In this document: positions 43,995-53,736 of the stretch, in pieces | How the letters are laid out: the number at the start of each line of letters is the position of its first letter | How positions within the stretch are numbered: position 1 is the first letter of the stretch | NCBI RefSeq assembly: GCF_029717145.1 | Contig: NZ_CP099222.1 | Span: forward strand, 3,100,001-3,164,000 | Reading direction: 5' to 3' | DNA length: 64,000 bases | From: Citrobacter freundii | Lineage (GTDB): Bacteria; Pseudomonadota; Gammaproteobacteria; Enterobacterales; Enterobacteriaceae | Program-made: the position numbers and the translations under genes | The notes under the pieces: model-generated | What the model saw: only the letters and a program-made list of their open reading frames with translations | Databases searched by the model: none | Told to the model about the DNA's origin: nothing

Positions 43995-44017
43995 AGTGGC
44001 GACAAAGTGGCGACAGC
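43995..44017 (+). promoter_or_regulatory. Integrase arm-type repeat, rcdA side
   Basis: Two tandem copies of GTGGCGACA separated by two bases, in the same orientation as the pair at 40102-40124 and about 95 bases inside the attachment core. Confidence 0.6.
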
Positions 44018-44110
44018 GGTTGGCATTGCCCCGTAATCGCCACTCCTTACCACTAACCTAACTTATTGATTATGATGCAAGTCGTTGTTTTCACTAACCC
44101 GCTTACATAA

Positions 44111-44131
44111 ATGGGTTTTTTGTTGCCTGAA
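44111..44131 (+). repeat. Attachment-site core, rcdA side
   Basis: Exact second copy of the 21-bp repeat at 40035-40055. Here too the core forms the distal arm of a short hairpin (AACCC...GGGTT) with a T run, so both prophage ends carry a terminator-like structure. Confidence 0.85.
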
Positions 44132-44223
44132 ATTCACCTCCCCTACCTATTCCGTCGACCCATTTGCATCATGCTGGTTATGGCACATACTTTTACACAG
44201 TGCTTTTGGTGATGGGGTGCGCA

Positions 44224-45021
44224 ATGTTACTTGCAGGCAGAGTTGCGGTGATCTTCGGGGGCAGCGGTGCAATAGGGTGTGCGGTTGCGCAGGTGATGGC
44301 ACGCGAAGGGGCACATGTGTTCCTGGGTGCACGCAACCAGCAAAAGCTCGACCAGGCAGCGGGCCGCATTCGCGCGTCGGGTGGCTCGGCCGACACCTTT
44401 ATCATCGATGTGCTCGACGAGCAGTCGACAGCTGAGCAGGTTATGCACCTTGTTCAGAACACCGGGGGGATTGACGTGGTGGTCAACGCCACCGGCTTTA
44501 TGCACGATCAGGGTAAACAAATTGACGCATTATCCCTGGCGGAGTTTATGCGCGGCATCATCCCTTTTCTCACCGCACAATTCACGATCTCTAAAGCTGT
44601 CTCGCCACATATGGGCGGTGAGCGAGCAGGAACAATTATCACCGTTGTTGCCCCGGCGGCGTCCATGGCGATACAGGGACATCTGGGCCACATCGTTGGC
44701 TGCGCGGGAATCGAGGCATTTATTAAAGCGCTCGCCAGTGAGCTTGGCCCACAGAATATTCGCGTCCTTGGCGTGCGATCGCATGCCATTGTTGATGCAG
44801 TGCAAGCAGGGTCTTATACCGGGGAAATATTCGCCGCAAAAGCGCAGTCAATGGGGTTAACCGTCGAGCAATGGCTTGGTGGAGCCGCACAAAGTACGAT
44901 GCTTAAGCGTCTGCCAACGCTGGCACAAATCGCCGAGGTCACAACGTTTCTGGCATCAAACCACGCCAGTGCGATGACCGCAACGGTAGTAAATGTCACC
45001 GGGGGCGCAACCGTCAGCTGA
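44224..45021 (+). CDS. Short-chain dehydrogenase-like protein lacking the usual catalytic pair
   Basis: A protein of about 265 aa with a Rossmann nucleotide-binding start (VAVIFGGSGAIGCAVAQVMA), the D of the DV motif (FIIDVLD), NATG in place of NNAG, and the C-terminal VNVTGG of classical SDR enzymes. At the active site, where Tyr-x3-Lys is expected, the aligned residues are His (GHIVGC) and Cys, so ordinary SDR catalysis is doubtful. I choose the ATG at 44224 (MLLAGRVAVIF); 44212 is also possible, and the frame is open back to 44164. It lies just outside the prophage and converges on rcdA. K-12 lacks it. Confidence 0.75.
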   Translation: MLLAGRVAVIFGGSGAIGCAVAQVMAREGAHVFLGARNQQKLDQAAGRIRASGGSADTFIIDVLDEQSTAEQVMHLVQNTGGIDVVVNATGFMHDQGKQIDALSLAEFMRGIIPFLTAQFTISKAVSPHMGGERAGTIITVVAPAASMAIQGHLGHIVGCAGIEAFIKALASELGPQNIRVLGVRSHAIVDAVQAGSYTGEIFAAKAQSMGLTVEQWLGGAAQSTMLKRLPTLAQIAEVTTFLASNHASAMTATVVNVTGGATVS

Positions 45022-45036
45022 TAAGCTATGTCAGTA

Positions 45037-45579
45037 CTACGACAGCCCGGCGATGCGCTCCACCATCACCAGGATATCGTCTCGCCGCAGCGGTTTTTTA
45101 TCGGTCACAAAATGCAGCGTCATTCCTTCAATAAAGGCATCCAGCGCACGGGCCGTGGGGGGGTCAAACCACTGCTCTAAGGTTTGTTGACTGCGTTGCA
45201 TCCAGTTTTGCATCACCGTTTTCAACGCCGGTTTACGGCTGGCGAACGCGTACAACTGGTACATAATCTCCATGTTATCCGGCGTGGTGACCTGCGAACT
45301 ATAAATCATCTCGGTAATGGCATGACAGGCCTGTGGCGCATCCATCACGTCCATAAAAAATGCCTGATATTGCCGCGACATAGTTTCGGTAAAATGACCG
45401 AATGCCTCCATCAGAAGCTCATCGATTCCCGAAAAATAATAGGTCATTGAACCCAACGGCACCTGCGCAATCGTTGCAATCTTTCGATGCGTAACTGCAT
45501 GAATACCATAAGTTATTACCGCTTCCAGCGTAGCCTGAACTATTTTTTCCCGCCGTTGTGGATCGTTCGCGCGTCGCAC
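45037..45579 (-). CDS. rcdA: TetR-family regulator RcdA (YbjK)
   Basis: A 180-aa TetR-type repressor/activator known in E. coli to regulate csgD and stress genes. The N-terminal helix-turn-helix is seen in [19 protein letters not shown]. The GTG start ([12 protein letters not shown]) has AGAGGA upstream and matches the E. coli protein; an ATG ten codons earlier lies over the palindrome-proximal leader and is less likely. It is divergent from ybjJ, with a perfect palindrome between. Confidence 0.9.
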   Translation of the reverse strand: MRRANDPQRREKIVQATLEAVITYGIHAVTHRKIATIAQVPLGSMTYYFSGIDELLMEAFGHFTETMSRQYQAFFMDVMDAPQACHAITEMIYSSQVTTPDNMEIMYQLYAFASRKPALKTVMQNWMQRSQQTLEQWFDPPTARALDAFIEGMTLHFVTDKKPLRRDDILVMVERIAGLS

Positions 45580-45600
45580 CGCATTTCCTCTTCTTGCATT

Positions 45601-45618
45601 TGTGTACAAATGTACACA
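45601..45618. promoter_or_regulatory. Perfect palindrome between rcdA and ybjJ, likely operator
   Basis: TGTGTACA-AA-TGTACACA: two 8-bp perfect arms around two bases, 22 bases upstream of the rcdA start. Position and symmetry fit a TetR-dimer operator that controls rcdA and possibly ybjJ. Confidence 0.7.
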
Positions 45619-45664
45619 ACCTTGCTAATGTTGTCTCCTTTCCTCATTTCTTTGGCTCGAATTC

Positions 45665-46873
45665 ATGACTGGCATCTCATCACGCAAAGCCTTAAGACGC
45701 CGAACCTGGGCGCTGTTTATGTTTTTCTTTTTACCAGGATTATTAATGGCTTCCTGGGCAACGCGTACCCCAGCCATCAGAGATATCCTCTCCGTTTCTA
45801 CCGCTGAAATGGGGGCAGTATTATTTGGACTCTCTATTGGTTCGATGAGTGGCATTCTTTGTTCGGCCTGGCTAGTGAAACGATTTGGCACGCGGAAAGT
45901 GATCCGCACCACCATGTCATGTGCGGTTGTTGGTATGGCGATCCTTAGCGTGGCGCTATGGCTGCATTCCGCCTGGCTATTTGCGTTTGGGCTGGGGGTT
46001 TTTGGTGCCAGCTTTGGTGCCGCAGAGGTTGCCATTAACGTCGAAGGTGCAGCGGTTGAGCGTGAGATGAACAAAACCGTGCTACCGATGATGCATGGTT
46101 TTTATAGCCTCGGCACCCTGGCAGGCGCAGGCGTCGGGATGGTGCTCACCGCCTTTAGCGTTCCCGCCAATGCGCATATTCTGCTGGCGGCACTGGTGGC
46201 TATTGCGCCAATATTTATCGCCATCAAAGCGATTCCTGACGGCACCGGTAAAAATGCCGCTGACGGTTCTCACTCAGCCGAAAAAGGGCTGCCCTTTTAC
46301 CGTGATATCCAGCTGCTGCTCATCGGCGTCGTGGTACTGGCGATGGCATTTGCCGAGGGTTCCGCCAATGACTGGCTTCCGCTCCTGATGGTAGACGGAC
46401 ACGGATTTAGCCCGACCTCAGGCTCCCTGATTTATGCCGGGTTTACGCTGGGCATGACCGTCGGACGGTTTACCGGCGGCTGGTTTATCGATCGCTACAG
46501 CCGCGTTGCGGTCGTACGTGCCAGTGCGTTGATGGGCGCGCTGGGTATTAGCCTGATTATCTTTGTCGACAGTTCGTGGGTCGCAGGTGTGTCCGTTATC
46601 CTGTGGGGACTCGGCGCGTCGCTGGGCTTCCCGTTGACTATTTCAGCCGCCAGCGATACCGGCCCCGATGCACCAACCCGCGTGAGCGTTGTGGCAACCA
46701 CCGGTTACCTAGCCTTTCTGGTCGGGCCGCCGCTGCTGGGCTATCTGGGTGAACACTATGGCCTGCGCAGCGCCATGCTGGTGGTGCTGGCGCTGGTGCT
46801 GGTTGCGGCCATCGTCGCGAAGGCTGTCGCCAAACCAGACGTTAAAAATACCCCTGTGACGGAGAACAGCTAA
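45665..46873 (+). CDS. ybjJ: Major facilitator superfamily transporter YbjJ
   Basis: A 402-aa inner-membrane protein with twelve predicted helices, matching E. coli YbjJ, an MFS family member of unknown substrate. An R/K-rich N-terminus and the MFS loop [12 protein letters not shown] are visible. Its stop overlaps the ybjI start by one base, so the two are coupled. Confidence 0.93.
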   Translation: MTGISSRKALRRRTWALFMFFFLPGLLMASWATRTPAIRDILSVSTAEMGAVLFGLSIGSMSGILCSAWLVKRFGTRKVIRTTMSCAVVGMAILSVALWLHSAWLFAFGLGVFGASFGAAEVAINVEGAAVEREMNKTVLPMMHGFYSLGTLAGAGVGMVLTAFSVPANAHILLAALVAIAPIFIAIKAIPDGTGKNAADGSHSAEKGLPFYRDIQLLLIGVVVLAMAFAEGSANDWLPLLMVDGHGFSPTSGSLIYAGFTLGMTVGRFTGGWFIDRYSRVAVVRASALMGALGISLIIFVDSSWVAGVSVILWGLGASLGFPLTISAASDTGPDAPTRVSVVATTGYLAFLVGPPLLGYLGEHYGLRSAMLVVLALVLVAAIVAKAVAKPDVKNTPVTENS

Positions 46874-47688
46874 TGGCTATTAAGTTAATTGCAGTCGACA
46901 TGGACGGCACCTTTTTAAGTGACCAAAAAACCTACAACCGTGAACGGTTTATGGCGCAGTACCGCCAGATGCAAGCTCAGGGGATCCGCTTTGTGGTCGC
47001 CAGCGGTAACCAGTACTACCAACTGATCTCTTTTTTCCCCGAGCTGGCCGATGAAATCTCCTTTGTGGCGGAAAACGGCGGCTGGGTCGTTAGCGAAGGG
47101 GAAGATGTGTTTAACGGCGAGCTGGCTAAAGACGATTTTCAGACTATCGTGGATCATCTGCTAACGCGCACCGACATTGACATTATTGCCTGCGGAAAAA
47201 ACAGCGCCTACACCCTGAAGCACTACAGCGACGAGCTAAAATCCGTCGCCGCCATGTACTACCACCGCCTCGAATTTGTTGATAATTTCAACAACATCAA
47301 CGATGTATTTTTCAAATTCGGGCTGAATATCTCTGAAAAACAGATCCCGCAGGTTCAGTCTGCACTGCATGACGCGATTGGCGACATTATGGTTCCAGTG
47401 CATACCGGCTACGGCAGCATCGATTTAATTATCCCTGGCGTACATAAAGCAAACGGTCTGCGTCTGCTGCAACAGCGCTGGAATATTCGCGATGAGGAAG
47501 TCGTGGCGTTTGGTGATGGCGGTAATGATATTGAGATGCTGCGTCAGGCGGGGTTCAGTTTTGCGATGGCCAATGCCAACGATACCGTGGCCCGTGCGGC
47601 AAAATATCGTGCGGGGTCGAATAACGAAGAAGGCGTACTGGATATTATCGACCGGGTGCTAAAAAACGACGCACCGTTTACGCAATAA
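46873..47688 (+). CDS. ybjI: HAD-family sugar-phosphatase YbjI
   Basis: A 271-aa Cof-type haloacid dehalogenase-like phosphatase. Motif I is DMDGTFL near the N-terminus, and motif III/IV is GDGGNDIEML. E. coli YbjI hydrolyses FMN and sugar phosphates in vitro. It overlaps ybjJ by one base. Confidence 0.95.
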   Translation: MAIKLIAVDMDGTFLSDQKTYNRERFMAQYRQMQAQGIRFVVASGNQYYQLISFFPELADEISFVAENGGWVVSEGEDVFNGELAKDDFQTIVDHLLTRTDIDIIACGKNSAYTLKHYSDELKSVAAMYYHRLEFVDNFNNINDVFFKFGLNISEKQIPQVQSALHDAIGDIMVPVHTGYGSIDLIIPGVHKANGLRLLQQRWNIRDEEVVAFGDGGNDIEMLRQAGFSFAMANANDTVARAAKYRAGSNNEEGVLDIIDRVLKNDAPFTQ

Positions 47689-47793
47689 CACCTCAGCACA
47701 GACGGCAACAAAAGAATGGCATGATCTCTTCATAATCCGCGTCACATTAACCCGCTGGATAAATATCTCCAGTGAATATTTTCAGGTGATCTG

Positions 47794-48066
47794 ATGATGA
47801 AGAAAAGTGTACTAATAGCGGCAATATTGCTGGGGTTTGCGGGAACCGCACTGGCGCAAAGCGTCACCGTTGATGTACCAAGCGGTTATAAAGTTGTCGT
47901 GGTTCCTTCTTCCGTGAGCGTTCCCCAGGCGGTCAGCGTGGCCACTGCGCCACAAACGGTTTATGTTGCTCCTGCACCCGTTTATCGTGCACATCCTTAT
48001 GCACGGCATGTCGCCAGCGTAGGCGAAGGGATGGTTATTGAGCATCAGATTGACGATCACCACTAA
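47794..48066 (+). CDS. ybjH: Small exported protein YbjH
   Basis: A 90-aa protein with a signal peptide (SVLIAAILLGFAGTALA) and a Val/Pro-rich mature part ending DDHH. It matches the position and form of E. coli YbjH (94 aa); function unknown. AGGTGA precedes a double ATG. The same frame stays open for 83 more codons after its TAA stop, within the structured element below. Confidence 0.85.
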   Translation: MMKKSVLIAAILLGFAGTALAQSVTVDVPSGYKVVVVPSSVSVPQAVSVATAPQTVYVAPAPVYRAHPYARHVASVGEGMVIEHQIDDHH

Positions 48067-48104
48067 GTTCGCGTAAAGCCCGGGCAGCCGTCAACGCCTC
48101 ATCG

Positions 48105-48474
48105 ATTTTCAGCCGGACCAGGGTGTCGCTTCAGCTCTCTGGCTTTCAGCTATATCCGTTTTGCTGTTCAGAGATATTCAAGTAAAAGCGCAGGTAGTCA
48201 GGTGTGGGCTGGTCCGGCTGAAAATTGCCGACGTGTTTCCGCAAGGCCGGGAGAACCCGCAGGGATGCGGGTTCAGGGCGCGTTTTGCAGGGACGCTACC
48301 TCGCGCCCGGCCCGATAGCCTCGAGGAATAAGCGGAGGGGATTACGAAGCAACAATTTTCCTGCCGGGAGCCGGGATTGTAAAGGGCGTGGCGAAGAACG
48401 CCCTTTACACGTTCACAGGAATCAGTGCCTCAGAGAAACGATGAACATGAGGTGAACGGAACCCTTTCTCTGAG
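48105..48474 (+). ncRNA. Highly structured phage-derived element (Ash/C4-type immunity RNA candidate)
   Basis: Four perfect or near-perfect hairpins plus a long inverted repeat occupy this gap between ybjH and mdfA. There is a 17-bp inverted repeat (48105-48121 with 48209-48225), 9 bp around GGGA (48253-48274), 7 bp (48276-48308), 12 bp (48378-48409) and 10 bp (48429-48474). Two overlapping frames are open without a good start. One ends GMRVQGAFCRDATSRPAR and the other reads VFPQGRENPQGCGFRAR, which recalls the phage Ash protein family of P4-type elements. Such 'ash' frames often coincide with C4/CI-type antisense RNAs. Strand and ends are inferred. Confidence 0.45.
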
Positions 48475-48563
48475 AGAGCATATTCATCCCCCCCGCCGCC
48501 AACACATGTTGATGCTTTCTGATACCGAGACGTTAACTGAACGGTATTACGGATAGCCGGGCT

Positions 48564-49796
48564 TTATCCTTCCCGTGAATCCCCTACCCGCTTATCTTTC
48601 AGGAAAATAAACATCAGCGCCAGCCACAGTATCCCGCTGGCCAGATTAAACAGGCTAAACAGGCCGTTACCGCCGAGTAAATAAGCATGTTTGCTCAGCT
48701 CAATACCAACGGTAAAAATCAGCATCTGCAGCATGCCCATCGCAGCGGAAACCGTCCCTTTGCTCATGTCGCTGGCAAACAGCGTCAGGCGTACCAGCCC
48801 GGCATTCGCCACGCCAATCCCAAACGCATAAACACTCAACCCTGCCGTCATCCACAAATAGGCATGGGAAGAAACCACCGTGGCCGCCGCGGCAATAATC
48901 AGCCCCACGGCGATTGGCCAGCCGCCCATAATAATCAGCGACCGTACCGTGCGTCGTGCGGTCAGGCGCGCCAGCACGAGGTTACCGGCGATCAGCGCAC
49001 CAAAAATCGGCACCTGTAGCAGACCATATTCATAGCTGCTCAGCTGTTCACCGCTAATAATGATAATCGGGGATTGAGCGATCCACGCCAGCAACGGCAG
49101 ACTGACAAAGCCCAACGCCAGGGCACCGGCGACAAAACGCACGTTCTTCAGCACCAGCTTGTAGTCTTTGCCCAGCTCTTTAATCGACAGCGTTTCACCG
49201 AGTCGGGTCGCGGTTTCAGGCATCGCGCGCTGCAGGCCAACAAAGGCGATGGCGGCCAGTACCGCAAACAGCACAAACATCCCTTCCCACGGCAGCACGT
49301 GCACCCAGGCAGCGCCGACCAGCGGGCCCAGCAACGGGGCAATCAGCGCCACGTTCGCCATCAGGGCGGTAATTTTAATGCATACCGCCTCTTCAAAGGA
49401 TTCCTGAATCGCGGCATAGCCCACCGCGCCAATAAAGCACAGGCTAATGCCCTGCAAAAAGCGCAGGAAAGTGAATTGTTCAATGTTCTGCGCAAACAGC
49501 GTCGCAAGGCAGGTAACAATGAACCACACCACACCGGTTAACATCACCGGCCGACGACCAATACGATCCGACAGCGGTCCTAATAACCACTGCAAAAACA
49601 TGCCGCCTGCCAGGTAAGCGGTCATGGAGGTGGGAACCCAGTCTAATCCGGCCTGATATTGCTCCACCACCGCCAGCATACCGGGCTGGATCATATCGTT
49701 GCCGATATACGTAGAGAATTCGTAAAGCACCAGACAGAGAGGGAAAAGTAATGCCTGACGCCCCAGTCGGGCGCCTGAAGATAAACGGTTGTGCAT
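48564..49796 (-). CDS. mdfA: Multidrug efflux pump MdfA (Cmr)
   Basis: A drug:proton antiporter of the MFS that exports chloramphenicol and many lipophilic cations. The 410-aa product from [11 protein letters not shown] equals E. coli MdfA; a 31-codon upstream extension is rejected. The known functional acids are visible in helix 1: E26 in [11 protein letters not shown] and D34 at its end. Motif A reads [13 protein letters not shown]. Confidence 0.96.
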   Translation of the reverse strand: MHNRLSSGARLGRQALLFPLCLVLYEFSTYIGNDMIQPGMLAVVEQYQAGLDWVPTSMTAYLAGGMFLQWLLGPLSDRIGRRPVMLTGVVWFIVTCLATLFAQNIEQFTFLRFLQGISLCFIGAVGYAAIQESFEEAVCIKITALMANVALIAPLLGPLVGAAWVHVLPWEGMFVLFAVLAAIAFVGLQRAMPETATRLGETLSIKELGKDYKLVLKNVRFVAGALALGFVSLPLLAWIAQSPIIIISGEQLSSYEYGLLQVPIFGALIAGNLVLARLTARRTVRSLIIMGGWPIAVGLIIAAAATVVSSHAYLWMTAGLSVYAFGIGVANAGLVRLTLFASDMSKGTVSAAMGMLQMLIFTVGIELSKHAYLLGGNGLFSLFNLASGILWLALMFIFLKDKRVGDSREG

Positions 49797-50093
49797 GCAG
49801 TCTCTTAACCAATGAAAAAACGCGCAAAGTGTAATAAATGCGCCGGACTGGTGATAGTGAATTATGTGATTTGGCCGCAAAATGCGCACATTTTTACACT
49901 CAGTTTCACAATGCTCTTTTGCTTTAAGGTTAATTTAAGTTGAACCCGTTATCATGCTCTATAGACGTCATTAATTATCTTAAAAATAGTCATTTAGCTG
50001 ACAAATAAGACAACACCGCTTTTTATCCCGCTAAAGCGAACTTATGCTCTGCCTGATGGGACTCTTTTAACTACTGTCGTGAATCTGGATGTT

Positions 50094-50702
50094 ATGCTGG
50101 AAAATCTGAACAACTCGCTATTTTACCTGATCAACGCCACGCCGGACTCTGCGCAATGGGCGATCGCGTTTGCCATCTTTATTGCTAAAGATCTGATCAG
50201 CATCGTGCCGTTGTTAGCTGTAATCCTGTGGCTTTGGGGCCCGCGCGACCACGTGACGACTCAGCGCAAACTGGTGATCAAAATGGCGCTGGCAATAATT
50301 GTAAGCCTGGTCATTTCATGGCTGATAGGACATCTGTTCCCGCACGATCGCCCGTTTGTTAACCACATCGGCTACAACTTCTTGCACCATGCACCTGATG
50401 ACTCTTTCCCAAGCGATCACGGCACCGTTATTTTCACCTTTGCACTGGCCTTTATATTCTGGCATCGCCTGTGGTCTGGCGCCCTGTTTATGGCGATTGC
50501 CGTGGCGATCGCCTGGTCACGGGTGTACCTCGGCGTACACTGGCCGCTGGATATGCTGGGTGGGTTCCTGGCAGCGTTAATCGGCTGCCTGAGCGCCCAG
50601 ATGATCTGGCAACGGTTCGGCACCTCGCTGTATTCCGCGTTGCAGGCCTGCTATCGCACCTGCTTCGCCCTGCCGATCCGTAAAGGCTGGGTGCGTGACT
50701 AA
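50094..50702 (+). CDS. ybjG: Undecaprenyl-diphosphate phosphatase YbjG
   Basis: A PAP2-type membrane phosphatase that recycles undecaprenyl pyrophosphate, with BacA and PgpB as backups. The phosphatase motifs are seen: HDRPFV, PSDHG, and SRVYLGVHWPLD. About five membrane segments. I choose the ATG at MLENLN, which matches E. coli; a GTG five codons upstream is possible. Confidence 0.95.
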   Translation: MLENLNNSLFYLINATPDSAQWAIAFAIFIAKDLISIVPLLAVILWLWGPRDHVTTQRKLVIKMALAIIVSLVISWLIGHLFPHDRPFVNHIGYNFLHHAPDDSFPSDHGTVIFTFALAFIFWHRLWSGALFMAIAVAIAWSRVYLGVHWPLDMLGGFLAALIGCLSAQMIWQRFGTSLYSALQACYRTCFALPIRKGWVRD

Positions 50703-50768
50703 TCCACGGTAAAAAGAGTAGTATTAAGCGCGCGATATGAAACGCTTATTCTACTCACCAGGGGAACT

Positions 50769-51527
50769 ATGGAAACACGACGCGACGAGCGTATTGGTCA
50801 ATTGCTGCAGGCGCTGAAACGCAGCGATAAATTACACCTTAAAGAAGCCGCGACGCTACTTGGCGTATCTGAGATGACCATCCGTCGCGACCTGAATAAT
50901 AACGATGCCCCGGTCGTGTTGCTGGGGGGATATATTGTTCTGGAACCCCGTAGCGCCAGCCATTACTTAATCAGCGACCAAAAGTCCCGGCTGGTGGATG
51001 AGAAACGTCGCGCGGCCCAACAAGCTGCGAGCCTCGTTCAAGCGCATCAGACGATCTTTTTTGACTGCGGCACCACCACGCCGTGGATCATTGAAGCTAT
51101 TGATAACGATCTGCCTTTCACCGCGATTTGCTACTCGCTGAATACCTTTCTGGTACTCCAGGAAAAACCGCTGTGTCGCGTCATCCTGTGTGGCGGTGAA
51201 TTCCACGCCAGCAACGCTATTTTCAAACCACTCGATTTCCAGGAAACGCTGAATAACCTGTGCCCGGATATCGCGTTTTATTCTGCGGCTGGCGTACACA
51301 TTGACAAAGGTGCAACCTGTTTTAACCTGGAAGAACTACCGGTGAAGCATTGGGCGATGTCGATGGCGCAGTATCATGTACTGGTGGTGGATCACAGCAA
51401 GTTTGGTAAGGTGCGTCCCGCTCGGATGGGTAATCTGAAACGCTTTGATAGCATCATTAGCGATACCCGTCCTGACGATGAGTTTGTTGATTACGCAAAA
51501 GCGCAGCACATTAAACTGGTGTACTGA
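50769..51527 (+). CDS. deoR: Deoxyribonucleoside operon repressor DeoR
   Basis: DeoR represses deoCABD and nupG; deoxyribose-5-phosphate is the inducer. The N-terminal helix-turn-helix (LKEAATLLGVSEMTIRRDL) and the C-terminal sugar-phosphate sensor domain (FFDCGTTTPWIIEAI) are clear. The 252-aa length equals E. coli DeoR. Confidence 0.97.
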   Translation: METRRDERIGQLLQALKRSDKLHLKEAATLLGVSEMTIRRDLNNNDAPVVLLGGYIVLEPRSASHYLISDQKSRLVDEKRRAAQQAASLVQAHQTIFFDCGTTTPWIIEAIDNDLPFTAICYSLNTFLVLQEKPLCRVILCGGEFHASNAIFKPLDFQETLNNLCPDIAFYSAAGVHIDKGATCFNLEELPVKHWAMSMAQYHVLVVDHSKFGKVRPARMGNLKRFDSIISDTRPDDEFVDYAKAQHIKLVY

Positions 51528-51533
51528 AATGAC

Positions 51534-51564
51534 ATTGCCGGACGCACAAACGCTGTCCGGCAAT
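51534..51564. terminator. Hairpin between deoR and dacC (REP-like)
   Basis: ATTGCCGGAC and GTCCGGCAAT, a perfect 10-bp stem, lie between the two convergent stops. The core resembles a REP half. No T run follows. Confidence 0.6.
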
Positions 51565-51572
51565 AACGGTGA

Positions 51573-52775
51573 TTAAGAGAACCAGCCACCAAACCACTGG
51601 TGGAATTTCATCATCACAAAGTCCCACATCCGGCTAAAGAAACCGCCCTCTTCAACGGCCTCCATCACCATCAGCGGACGCTGTTCAATGGATTTCCCGT
51701 TCAGCTGGAAGTCGATCGTCCCGACAACCTGGCCTTTCTTCAGTGGCGCGGTTAATTGCGGTTCGGTCAGTGTAAAGCTGGCTTTCAGATTTTTAAGCTG
51801 ACCGCGCGGAATAGTCACCGAACCGGCTTCGCCTGCGCCCAGGTTAACTTCACTCTTATCGCCGAACCAGACGCGCTGGGTCACAAAGGTGGCATCCGGT
51901 TTAATCGGCGTGACCGTTTCAAAGAAGCGGAAGCCCCACGTCAGCAGCTTCTCTGACTCATTGAATCGAATACGGTCGGTTTTCGCTCCCAGCACTACCG
52001 AGATCAGGCGCATATCGCCCTGGGTGGCGGAAGCCACCAGGTTATAACCCGCGCCCGTCGTGGTGCCCGTTTTCATCCCGTCCACGTTCAGGTTGGTGCT
52101 CCACAGCAGGCGGTTGCGGTTCGGTTGGCGAATTTTATTAAAGGTAAACTCTTTTTCTTTATGAATGGCGTACTCTTCCGGTACATCGTGGATGAGTGCT
52201 TTACCGAGCAAGGCCATGTCGCGCGCGGTACTGAACTGCCCCGGCGCATCCAGACCATGCACCGTCTGGAAGGTGGTATTCGTCAGCCCCAGCTTTTGCG
52301 CATAGCCGTTCATCAAACCAATAAAGGATTCCTGGCTGCCAGCCACGTAATCAGCCAGCGCGATACATGCATCATTACCCGACTGAATAATAATGCCTTT
52401 GTTCAGATCGGAGACCGCTACCTGATCGCCGGGTTTCAGGAACATCACTGAAGACCCACGCAGAGCCGGGTTGCCCGTCGCCCAGGCATCTTTTCCTACG
52501 GTAACCATGTCGTTCAGGTTAATTTTCCCGGCCTTCAGCGCCTGGCCAACCACATAGCTGGTCATGATCTTGGTCAGACTGGCTGGATCCAATTTCTCAT
52601 CAGCATTACCCTCCGCCAGCACCTTGCCGCTGGCGTAATCCATTAAGATCCACGCGCGCGCATCCACGCTCGGCGGCGCGGTGGGTTGCTCTACCGCCTG
52701 TGCGGTCGGTGCCAAAAGGAATAACAGCGCTGAACCTGCGGCGAAACTGCGAAGGGAAGAGAAGTATTGCGTCAT
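51573..52775 (-). CDS. dacC: D-alanyl-D-alanine carboxypeptidase (PBP6)
   Basis: A low-molecular-mass penicillin-binding protein that trims pentapeptides in peptidoglycan. The catalytic triplets are SLTK (SxxK), SGN and KTG. A signal peptide ends near AQA, and a C-terminal amphipathic anchor ([15 protein letters not shown]) holds it to the membrane. The start [11 protein letters not shown] gives 400 aa as in E. coli; a 13-codon extension is rejected. Confidence 0.96.
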   Translation of the reverse strand: MTQYFSSLRSFAAGSALLFLLAPTAQAVEQPTAPPSVDARAWILMDYASGKVLAEGNADEKLDPASLTKIMTSYVVGQALKAGKINLNDMVTVGKDAWATGNPALRGSSVMFLKPGDQVAVSDLNKGIIIQSGNDACIALADYVAGSQESFIGLMNGYAQKLGLTNTTFQTVHGLDAPGQFSTARDMALLGKALIHDVPEEYAIHKEKEFTFNKIRQPNRNRLLWSTNLNVDGMKTGTTTGAGYNLVASATQGDMRLISVVLGAKTDRIRFNESEKLLTWGFRFFETVTPIKPDATFVTQRVWFGDKSEVNLGAGEAGSVTIPRGQLKNLKASFTLTEPQLTAPLKKGQVVGTIDFQLNGKSIEQRPLMVMEAVEEGGFFSRMWDFVMMKFHQWFGGWFS

Positions 52776-53093
52776 AAATGCCACCCGAGTATCCATTCCA
52801 AAAAACCACGTCATAACACACCATGTTTACACAAACTGCATCGGCCAAACCCGCGCAGAAGCGGCCTGATGGATGACGTGTAAAATAAGTGCGGTGAGTA
52901 ATAACGCACTAACGAGCTTAAAGAAACCGTAAGTTGGTAAAGTTTTTAAAGTTTATGCAATAACACTGCGCTGCGCCGCTTTCATCACGATTTTTTTACG
53001 TGTTGTTGCGTAAATATTAGGTTTACCCCACCATGTAACGGGTTTAATACCGAATGCAGCCATCAAGCTGCTCAATGATTACGCGGGGTTACT
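52776..53093. other. dacC-gstB divergent intergenic region
   Basis: About 320 bases with no supported gene. An inverted repeat TTTACG/CGTAAA lies near 52995-53010. Promoters for both genes are expected but I could not place them with confidence. Confidence 0.5.
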
Positions 53094-53720
53094 ATGATTA
53101 CACTGTGGGGTCGCAATAACTCGACCAACGTGAAAAAAGTGTTGTGGACGCTCGAAGAACTGGAACTGCCGTATAACCAAATACTGGCGGGCGGGCAGCA
53201 CGGTATCAACCGAGATGCTGACTACCTGGCGATGAATCCAAACGGTCTGGTCCCCCTGCTACGCGATGATGAAACCGACGTTTTACTGTGGGAATCCAAT
53301 ACCATCGTCCGCTATCTGGCCGCCCAATACGGGCAAAAACGGCTGTGGATCGATGCCCCGGCAAAACGTGCAGAAGGCGAAAAATGGATGGACTGGGCTA
53401 ACCAGACGCTAAGCCCTGCTCATCGGGTCATCTTATTTGGTCTGGTCAGAACACCGGCAGAACAACGCGACCAGGCGGCCATTGACGCAGGCGCGAAGGT
53501 TTGCGACAACCTGTTTGCCATGCTCGACAACGCGCTGGCCGACCAACCGTGGTTCTCCGGGGACGAGTTTGGTACCGGCGATATCGCCATCGCCCCGTTT
53601 ATCTACAACCTGTTTAACGTTGGCCTGAGCTGGACCGAACGTCCTCACCTTGAGCGTTGGTACCAGCAGCTTACCGAACGTCCAGCGTTCCAAAAAGCGG
53701 TGATGATCCCGGTCAGCTGA
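53094..53720 (+). CDS. gstB: Glutathione S-transferase GstB
   Basis: A 208-aa GST. The N-terminal thioredoxin-like domain starts [16 protein letters not shown], with the [10 protein letters not shown] glutathione-binding segment, and an all-helical C-terminal domain follows. E. coli GstB acts on bromoacetate and similar compounds. The stop is 16 bases before the convergent yliI end. Confidence 0.96.
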   Translation: MITLWGRNNSTNVKKVLWTLEELELPYNQILAGGQHGINRDADYLAMNPNGLVPLLRDDETDVLLWESNTIVRYLAAQYGQKRLWIDAPAKRAEGEKWMDWANQTLSPAHRVILFGLVRTPAEQRDQAAIDAGAKVCDNLFAMLDNALADQPWFSGDEFGTGDIAIAPFIYNLFNVGLSWTERPHLERWYQQLTERPAFQKAVMIPVS

Positions 53721-53736
53721 TACTGTAGCGCTGCGG

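Larger units (their letters stand above)
40035..44131. mobile_element. P2-like prophage remnant (about 4.1 kb)
   Basis: Bounded by a 21-bp direct repeat. It holds ogr, a gpV-gpD fusion gene, AT-rich cargo genes and integrase arm-type repeats at both inner ends. There is no integrase, repressor, replication, capsid or lysis gene. More than 25 kb of a normal P2-type genome of about 33 kb is missing, so it cannot move by itself. Confidence 0.88.

Noticed and set aside
48225..48455. 76-codon frame MPTCFRKAGRT in the ybjH-mdfA gap
   Set aside because: It is one of three overlapping frames in a structured GC-rich element; arginine-rich composition and lack of a ribosome site make it a likely by-product of the RNA structure.
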